Source of the DNA: Rhodococcus jostii RHA1
GTDB taxonomy: Bacteria > Actinomycetota > Actinomycetes > Mycobacteriales > Mycobacteriaceae
DNA: 64,000 nt
Assembly: GCF_000014565.1 (NCBI RefSeq)
Contig: NC_008268.1
Span: 124,001 to 188,000 of the forward strand
Reading direction: 5' to 3'
Under the pieces are notes generated by a model, which saw only the letters and a list, made by a program, of their open reading frames with translations, was not told the DNA's origin and did no database searches. Positions 61,701 through 64,000 of this stretch are shown one piece after another. The translations under genes and the position numbers were made by a program. Numbering within the stretch: position 1 is the first letter of the stretch; the number at the start of each line of letters is the position of its first letter.

Positions 61701-64000
61701 GGCCTGCGACGGGTGTGCCGATCACGATGTCCGTGCTGCCGCTGAGCCTGTGCAAGAGCGTCGCGAACGCTGCATGAACAACCATGAACAGCGTAGTGCC
61801 GCCCTTCTGGGCGCGCTCGACCAGCCCCCGGTGGGTGTCGGCATCGATCTCGAAGTCCACGCGTTCACCGCGGTGCGACGCTACCGCGGGACGGGGGTGG
61901 TCCGTAGGCAGATCGAGTGCCTCGGGCGCACCGTCCAGCGCCGCACGCCAACGCTCGATCTGCGTGGCGGACAGACTGTCCGGATCGTCCTCGGCGCCGA
62001 GCAGTTCCCGCTGCCACACACTGTAATCGGCGTACTGGACGGGCAGCGGCTCCCAGGACGGCGCCAGCCCTTCCACTCGGGATGCATATGCGGCCATCAC
62101 GTCGGCGGCGAGCGGACCGAACGACCATCCGTCTGCCGCGATGTGGTGCGCGACGAGCAGCAGCACGTGTTCGGAACGGTTCTCCCGGAACAGGTGGATT
62201 CGGAACGGGATCTCCCGGGTCACATCGAAACCGGCGACTGCGTACTCGGCGATCCGGAGCATCAGCTGGTCCGGCGCGGTTCGGATCGGTGTGAGATCGA
62301 ATTCTGCGGCGGCGGCCGGCAGGATCTCCTGATGCGCACCGTCCGCAGAACCTGGGTACACGGTCCGCAACGACTCGTGTCGTTCCAGAACGTCACCGAG
62401 CGCGGCACGCAAGGCCGGGACGTCGATACGCCCCGACATCCGCAGTGCGAGTGGAATGTTGTATGCGGACGACGAAGGATCGTATTGGTTGAGGAACCAG
62501 ATCCGCTGCTGCGCCAGCGACAACGGGATTCGTCCGGGATGCTCGCGTCGGGTCAGCGCGGGCCGACCCGAGGACGCGTCCGGCCCCGACGTGGCCACTG
62601 CGGAGACAAGTTGACGCACAGTGGGGTTGTCGAACAGCGTGCGAACGGAGACACGGGTGCCGAACGCTGAACCGACCCGGGAAACCACCTGGGTGGCGGA
62701 CAAGGAGTTGCCACCGAGAGCGAAGAAGTTGTCGTCCACACCGATGCGTGATTCACCCAGCACATCCGCGAACGCTGCGGCGACTGCGATCTCGTCCGCT
62801 GTGTCGGGTGCGGTGAATCGGGTATGGCTCACGAACACGGGCTCGGGGAGGGCGCGGCGGTCGAGCTTGCCCGCCGGTGTCAGCGGGATCGAGTCGAGAA
62901 CCATGATCGAACCGGGGACCATGTGCGCCGGCAACACACCGCCGACGAATGCGGTCAAGTCGTCGACGTCGACGTCGTTCCCCGACGCAGCGCAGACATA
63001 GGTGACCAGTGCTGTAACGCCGGATTCGGTGTCGTGCGCGATGGTTGCGGCGAATCCGACCGCAGAATGCGCTCGGAACACGGAGTCGATCTCACCGAGT
63101 TCCACACGGAATCCACGAATCTTCACCTGGAAGTCGCTGCGCCCGACGTATTCGATGACGTATGTCCCGGTGCGGGACTCGACCCACCGGACGAGGTCAC
63201 CGGTACGGTACATCCGCCGACCGGGTGCACCGTGGGGGTTCGCGACGAAACGCTCCGCGGTGAGACCGAGTCGCTGGTGGTAGCCGCGGGCAAGCGCCGG
63301 CCCCGATATGTACAGCTCCCCCGGCACACCGGGTGACACGGGATGCAGCCGCGCGTCGAGAACGAAAGCCTCGACACCGCGCACAGGAGCGCCGATGGTC
63401 ATCCGCTCGCCGAGCATCAGCGGTCCAGACTGCGTCACCATCATCGAGGACTCGGTCGGCCCGTATCCGTTGAACAGTGCCCGCCCCGGTACCCAACGCT
63501 CGGCGAGGTCGGCACCCCAGGCCTCTCCGCCGACGACGATGACGGCGAGTTCGTCGAGTCCCGTGTGGTCGACGGACGCCAACGCGGCCGGTGTGAAGAA
63601 GGCGTGCGTGACTCCTTGCGCGCCCAGGAGTTCGGCGAGCTCCGTACCGCCGTACACCGAGTGGGGAACGACCACCATCGTCGCGCCCCTGCAGAAGGCC
63701 ATCAGATACTCAAATACGGAGGCGTCGAAACTGGGTGATGCGAAGTGCAGGGTACGGGCGTCGGCGGTGAGCTCGTACTCGTCGGCCAGCTCGGTCAGGA
63801 GGTTCGCGAGCCCCGAGTGTGTGACGGCGACGCCCTTGGGCAGTCCGGTGGATCCGGATGTGTAGATGAGGTAGGCGAGTTGGTCCGCGTGCATCCGTCC
63901 GAGGCGATCGGCCGCTGTCACCGCGGCCGAGGAGTGGGACGTCACCAGCGCAGTGTGGTCGGGATCGTCCATCACGAGCCACTGTGTCGAGTCGGGCAAT
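48901..64000 (-). CDS. Giant non-ribosomal peptide synthetase, N-terminus outside window (NRPS2)
   Basis: The 5032 residues visible run off the right edge; the upstream modules and start are not in the window. Order in the window: [A]-T, C-A-T, C-A-T, C-A-T, C-A-T-TE. Pocket codes from the core motifs are DAFFVGGMM, DLLTVGGVG, DAFFVAAIM, DLWHLILVS and DVWHFSLVD; the last is the known Ser code, the others are unassigned. C domains keep HHIAADG or HHISGDG and T domains GGNSL. No epimerisation domain is present in the visible part. The protein ends with a Pro/Arg/Asp-rich hydrophilic tail after the TE. It is a separate line from NRPS1, since each has its own TE. Confidence 0.93.
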   Translation of the reverse strand, partial: LPDSTQWLVMDDPDHTALVTSHSSAAVTAADRLGRMHADQLAYLIYTSGSTGLPKGVAVTHSGLANLLTELADEYELTADARTLHFASPSFDASVFEYLMAFCRGATMVVVPHSVYGGTELAELLGAQGVTHAFFTPAALASVDHTGLDELAVIVVGGEAWGADLAERWVPGRALFNGYGPTESSMMVTQSGPLMLGERMTIGAPVRGVEAFVLDARLHPVSPGVPGELYISGPALARGYHQRLGLTAERFVANPHGAPGRRMYRTGDLVRWVESRTGTYVIEYVGRSDFQVKIRGFRVELGEIDSVFRAHSAVGFAATIAHDTESGVTALVTYVCAASGNDVDVDDLTAFVGGVLPAHMVPGSIMVLDSIPLTPAGKLDRRALPEPVFVSHTRFTAPDTADEIAVAAAFADVLGESRIGVDDNFFALGGNSLSATQVVSRVGSAFGTRVSVRTLFDNPTVRQLVSAVATSGPDASSGRPALTRREHPGRIPLSLAQQRIWFLNQYDPSSSAYNIPLALRMSGRIDVPALRAALGDVLERHESLRTVYPGSADGAHQEILPAAAAEFDLTPIRTAPDQLMLRIAEYAVAGFDVTREIPFRIHLFRENRSEHVLLLVAHHIAADGWSFGPLAADVMAAYASRVEGLAPSWEPLPVQYADYSVWQRELLGAEDDPDSLSATQIERWRAALDGAPEALDLPTDHPRPAVASHRGERVDFEIDADTHRGLVERAQKGGTTLFMVVHAAFATLLHRLSGSTDIVIGTPVAGRGDEGLDPLVGMFVNTLALRTRIDPGESIDALLEQVRDVDLTAFQDTEVPFDRLVEILRPTRSSDRHPLFQVMFAFQNLRPVTMELPQLVVEAVDFDPHIAKFDLDLALAEIVDDAGHHHGISGAFTFASELFERATVAGFADRFLRILEAVASADDIAVGDIAILGAAEQGSLAPVWGGPLLANATLPELLVATAERYPDSTAVVFDGVSIDYRELDRRSTQLARALIGMGVGPETYVALALPRSVESVLCVWAAAKTGAAYVPIDPAHPADRIAHILRDSGVVVGVTCAEFAEHLPGVTDWLVLDDPAVLRELSSASTAPVGDADRTSALHVDHPAYLIYTSGSTGLPKGVVVSHRGLANLAGSYTTAVRATEESRVAHLASPTFDLSVLELLLAHTSGAALVVCPPGVYGGVELHEVLQSERVTHMTITNAALASVEPEGLDDLRSIVVGGDACPPETVARWADRLELVNGYGPTEVTVGATFSSVLGQGRDITIGGPLPGVAAVVLDSRLRPVPVGVVGELYLLGPALARGYHERAALTAHRFVASPFEAAGARMYRTGDIVRWRAVHSGVTGSMTDGTFPGHAIEYLGRSDHQVKVRGLRIELGEIDAALNAHPDVEFAATLGYESPAETRLASHVLVGAGADRDPAALLAFLRQALPGYMVPSALVFLDTIPLTPNGKLDRDALPAPDFGAAAKEIVYREPRNPLEQSIADAFAEVLGGTDIGLDTDFFDAGGNSLSATRVTARVGALLDIRVTVRDLFEAPTVLALAESLAPRMSEAGDGASAGPALAPQPRPDRIPLSLAQQRMWFLNQFETSSPAYNLPAAVRLTGPLDTAALAAAIDDLITRHESLRTVFPDSRGGPHQVILEPGQFTPDTAPVRVSESGLRADLEQFLLTGFDVSQAVPLRVKVYSLGDTEHVLAFVVHHIAADGVSMEPLIRDVMIAYSSRAAGHAPSWAPLPVQYADYALWQREVLGVESDPGSLAAAQLEYWTRTLAGVPDQLYLPGDRGRPAVPSHRGAATRFTLDADTHRALAELARAHGASIFMVAHAALSVLLGRLSTSSDITVGTAIAGRGRVELDDIIGMFVNTLVLRTTLDPGASFVSLLEQARDVDLEAFAHADLPFERLVEVLSPVRSTSHHPLFQVALGVQAVSADRLELDGLSLEPLTLDASTAKFDLHFTLTERLDDASEAAGIDAELVYATDIFDESTAAEYAIRLRRIFEAVVADPQRPIGDIPVLGDEEYAALTPVRGADARPVQMLPEILADAVAAAPDGPAVVFEGESLTYRDLDERSNQLARLLVDRGVGPETRVALALPRSLESVVAVWAVAKTGAAFVPVDPGYPADRVLHMVQDSGAMVGITVSAKQDVLPDSIRWMLLDDPALAVRCTHESRLPLTNRDRMRPILSDQVAYVIYTSGSTGRPKGVAVTHRGLMNLVTDERELLGVTSGSRTLHFASPSFDASVFEMLMALGAGATMVIAPPTIYGGSELAELLAAEHVTHAFSTPAALASVDHHGLDDLAVVVVAGDVCPPELVARWAPGRRMVNAYGPSEATIMSSITEPLRAGEPVTIGGPSRGVRALVLDGRLRPVPVGVPGELYVGGPSLARGYLGRPGLTAERFVADPYGEPGDLMYRTGDLVRWRENRVLDFVGRTDHQVKIRGFRIELGEIDAALTAHPQIEYATTIGYEHPNGETSLVAYVLPFTGEDVDRVEVANFVGRTLPAYMVPASVTLLDALPLTPAGKLDRAALPEPIFVAAATTFEAPRNPMEVIVAGIFADILALPEIGIHDSFFDLGGNSLLATQVVSRINAALDVHVGVREVFESPTVAALAARITETTTHGVRRPALTAKPRPEHIPLSLAQQRMWFINQFDTASPAYNLPVALRLSGEVDLRAMQIAIADLVGRHEALRTVYPDSVDGPHQVIVPAGDAVPDLTPVAAHPDDVLDRVLALVTTGFDVTADVPLRARMYRVGADDYVLVMVAHHISGDGWSLAPLARDVMLAYTARAEGHVPRWTPLPVQYADYSLWQRELLGDETDPESVAAAQIAYWTRTLEGLPDRPSLPTDRPRPAVASHLGAHVPFTIDAGTHRALLALARGRNTSLFMVMHTALAVLLARLSNESDIAVGAPIAGRGEESLDELVGMFVNTLVLRTRVALASSFADSLADVRSADLNAFAHSDIPFERLVDVLNPARSRAHHPLFQVAFSFQNLATTTLELPGLHVEGLDVPNTISNFDLHLTLSEKHDADGSPDVIEAQFTYATDLFDESTVRAFAERFTRVLASVVEDPDVAVGAIDLLDGPERQSIVADFNDTGVDLPPTTLAELFSAQAARTPEKAAVFFEGTELTYAEFDRRVDVLAHRLIDRGVGPESVVGLAMNRSIELLVGMYAVLRAGGAYLPIDLTHPADRLAYVLATARPVCILTTSSDGFAAESVPVIEIDTLDHTGSPREPVTDARRLAPLRPENTAYLIFTSGSTGRPKGVAVTHAAIANQLRWKQHEYSLDTTDAVVQKTPVTFDLSVWELFWPLTTGARLVIARPDGHRDPAYLADLMRQQRVTTAHFVPSLLEAFLATPDAGEQPALRRVLCIGEALPVDTAARFRRRFGTVALHNLYGPTEAAVSVTAWTHTADDVDTVPIGGPEWNTQVFVLDARLNPVPVGVAGELYLAGEQLARGYVARADLTAERFVANPFGASGSRLYRTGDVVRWHVRDSRGVLEYLERSDFQVKVRGFRIELGEIESALVSSAGVGQAVVVAHQHPHTGTTLIGYVVPEDGATVDFAAVLAEVGAAVPSYMVPAALVVLAQLPLTSNGKLDRRALPAPDFASATDEYRAPATPTEEAVAAVFADVLGVDQVGTAANFFDLGGNSLVATRVVARLSERLGCRVEIRTLFEAPTVAALAALLDSIDATAPARPALTPAVRPERIPLSSAQHRMWFLNRFDPNSAVHNIPAAVRLSGALDVDALQHAVADVVRRHESLRTVYPDSADGPHQVILPIDRVGGEMSVVATDEAALPALIAGLVTTGFDVTTEVPVRVRIFRMSATEHVLALVVHHISGDGWSMAPMVRDVMTAYAARSADTTPDWAPLPVQYADYALWQRALLGDETDPESVSARQLAFWTHTLAGAPDQLDLPTDRPRPAVASYRGGTVDFTVPADLHGTLLGAARDANASLFMLVHAALAVLLSRLSGTGDIAIGTPVAGRGERELDDLIGMFVNTLVLRQQVDGGRTFAELVADVRETDLAAFSHADVPFERLVEVVNPSRSTGRHPLFQVMLTFQNLDQATLRLGDLSVSGVDFDVDIAKFDLQLTLMEQFDSAGSPDGIAARLTYASDLFDEPSMHVFGQRFQQVLRAATDSPDTAVGDIDVLGSGERKQIAGTNATSHEVPAGTLASLFDTRVAADPVRVAVIFDRDELTYADFDARVNRLARRLIEQGVGPESVVAVAMRRSIDLLVAIYAVVKAGGAYLPVDPDHPAERTAHVLDTAQPACVLVSGAGLAGGGSVPVIDVASEDVSGFDSSPVTDADRLWPLSPANTAYVIFTSGSTGRPKGVAVTHGAIVNRLLWMQHEYTLTSADVVLQKTPVTFDVSVWELFWPLQVGASLVIAAPDGHRDPRYLTGLIQERHVTTTHFVPSMLSVFTAEPAVAVCDSLRLVFCSGEALTPEQVSRFRAVCGADLHNLYGPTEAAVDVTYWETGAADTVTVPIGRPVWNTQVHVLDSRLHPVPNGVAGELYLAGDQLARGYLNRPDLSADRFVANPHVAGGRMYRTGDLVRRRADGVLEYVGRTDFQVKLRGQRIELGEIEAALEAHPDVSQAVVVVHRDDRGEEALVAYLVGPRAADWSDVRAHLSARVPSYMIPAQVVHLDTLPLSANGKLDRTALPAPAARSAADEYQAPRTAAERAVATVFADVLGIDRVGVTDSFFDLGGNSLIATRVASALGSELGIDFPLQWMFSDPTPQSLGQRIQKWTNDGVDGAGASLDVLLPIRTRGTAEPLFCVHPFIGLAWSYAGLGRELTQDRPIYGLQSPALTEDEPHLETITDFAARYVREIRSIQPHGPYHLVGWSLGGVIAHEMGVQLQDAGEEVRLLGLLDSYVGIDRSVENSATTADLLGGVGLDLPDDSVLDELAPDGQFDAERAAALLRVVGGPLAALTATELERIYGNALRAPALIDAHRPRVFDGELVFFTAALDDGFHVDPVTCWGQFVRGSIDEHPVDATHWTMTTPDALAAIAPHLERSHRRPRHAAPDTGRDSDPDDSANRPHSVR
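49766..52929 (-). other. NRPS2 module e: C-A(Ser)-T
   Basis: C domain HHISGDG; A domain [12 protein letters not shown] with code DVWHFSLVD, the established serine code; T domain FFDLGGNSL. Part of the A domain shows foreign-looking wobble use (see 50240-50790). Confidence 0.87.
50240..50790 (-). other. Block with atypical wobble use in NRPS2 Ser A domain
   Basis: On the coding strand, third positions here favour G (TTG, CGG, GGG, GTG, ACG runs) where neighbouring NRPS DNA favours C (CTC, CGC, GGC, GTC). The block covers roughly A5 to A10, including pocket positions 301-331. Edges are approximate. Confidence 0.6.
52930..56129 (-). other. NRPS2 module d: C-A-T with Ser-like pocket
   Basis: C domain HHISGDG. 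The A domain [12 protein letters not shown] reads DLWHLILVS: the Ser-clade backbone (D-W-H, L322, V330), but Leu236, Ile301 and Ser331 differ from the serine code. Substrate is uncertain, perhaps a Ser analogue. T domain FFDLGGNSL. Confidence 0.83.
56130..59309 (-). other. NRPS2 module c: C-A-T
   Basis: C domain HHIAADG; A domain [12 protein letters not shown] with code DAFFVAAIM, hydrophobic-type and uncalled; T domain FFDLGGNSL. Confidence 0.85.
59310..62544 (-). other. NRPS2 module b: C-A-T
   Basis: C domain with HHIAADG. The A domain has [12 protein letters not shown] and an unusual TITNAAL at the 278 region; code DLLTVGGVG is not matched by eye. About 15 extra residues ([16 protein letters not shown]) lie before the A8 region [15 protein letters not shown] domain FFDAGGNSL. 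Confidence 0.85.
62545..64000 (-). other. NRPS2 first visible module (partial A, T)
   Basis: The N-terminal part of this A domain lies outside the window. Visible are [22 protein letters not shown] and NGYGPTESS; code DAFFVGGMM, hydrophobic-type and uncalled. The T domain is FFALGGNSL. Confidence 0.85.

Noticed and set aside
20521..64000. One continuous assembly line made of NRPS2 then NRPS1
   Set aside because: NRPS2 ends in its own complete thioesterase and NRPS1 begins with a starter-type C domain, so transfer from one to the other is unlikely.

Overview
The window is high-GC actinobacterial DNA, most likely from a Rhodococcus of the jostii/opacus type (inference). The support is an rbpA gene divergent from a small Cys-rich zinc-ribbon gene (a neighbourhood known from mycobacteria), a DUF4235 gene, a secreted LIP-type lipase, and very large NRPS genes, which are abundant in that clade. 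No rRNA, tRNA, CRISPR array or insertion sequence was seen.

Positions 1-20 kb hold chromosomal housekeeping and accessory genes in short operons: a CorA-type Mg transporter, a small NYN-type protein, an SRPBCC/FAD-oxidoreductase pair, a HAD phosphatase, a type II NADH dehydrogenase, a DUF4235 protein and a PhoU protein. Next comes a tightly packed four-gene minus-strand operon (GT2 glycosyltransferase, acyl-CoA dehydrogenase, PIG-L deacetylase, NodS-like methyltransferase), whose logic recalls Nod-factor-type amino-sugar modification. A broken amidohydrolase pseudogene follows, then a PaoABC-like molybdenum hydroxylase operon with the extra 4Cys insert in its FAD subunit, a DUF35 zinc-ribbon/OB protein with a small partner, a large NB-ARC/LuxR regulator, a short-chain-dehydrogenase relic lacking its active site, and a secreted lipase.

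Positions 20.5-64 kb are dominated by two giant NRPS genes on the minus strand. NRPS1 (20521-47307, 8928 aa, complete) has seven adenylation domains in the order [EntF-like C + orphan C-lobe]-A-T / C-A(Ser)-T / C-A-T-E / C-A-T / C-A(Thr)-T-E / C-A-T / C-A-T-TE. It therefore predicts a heptapeptide with Ser at 2, a D-residue at 3 and D-Thr at 5, probably started on an acyl or aryl group supplied in trans. NRPS2 (48901 to beyond the right edge) shows five adenylation domains in the window, with Ser predicted in the last, and its own thioesterase. The two assembly lines look independent, because each ends in a TE. Between them sit the plus-strand rbpA gene, behind an ECF-sigma-type promoter, and its divergent zinc-ribbon neighbour. 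No MbtH, phosphopantetheinyl transferase, exporter or tailoring gene is visible here.

The least expected signals are the orphan C-lobe inside the NRPS1 loading module, a block of about 550 bp in the last adenylation domain of NRPS2 with foreign-looking wobble use, near-repeat T-E-C cassettes inside NRPS1, and the NodS/PIG-L/GT2/ACAD operon.
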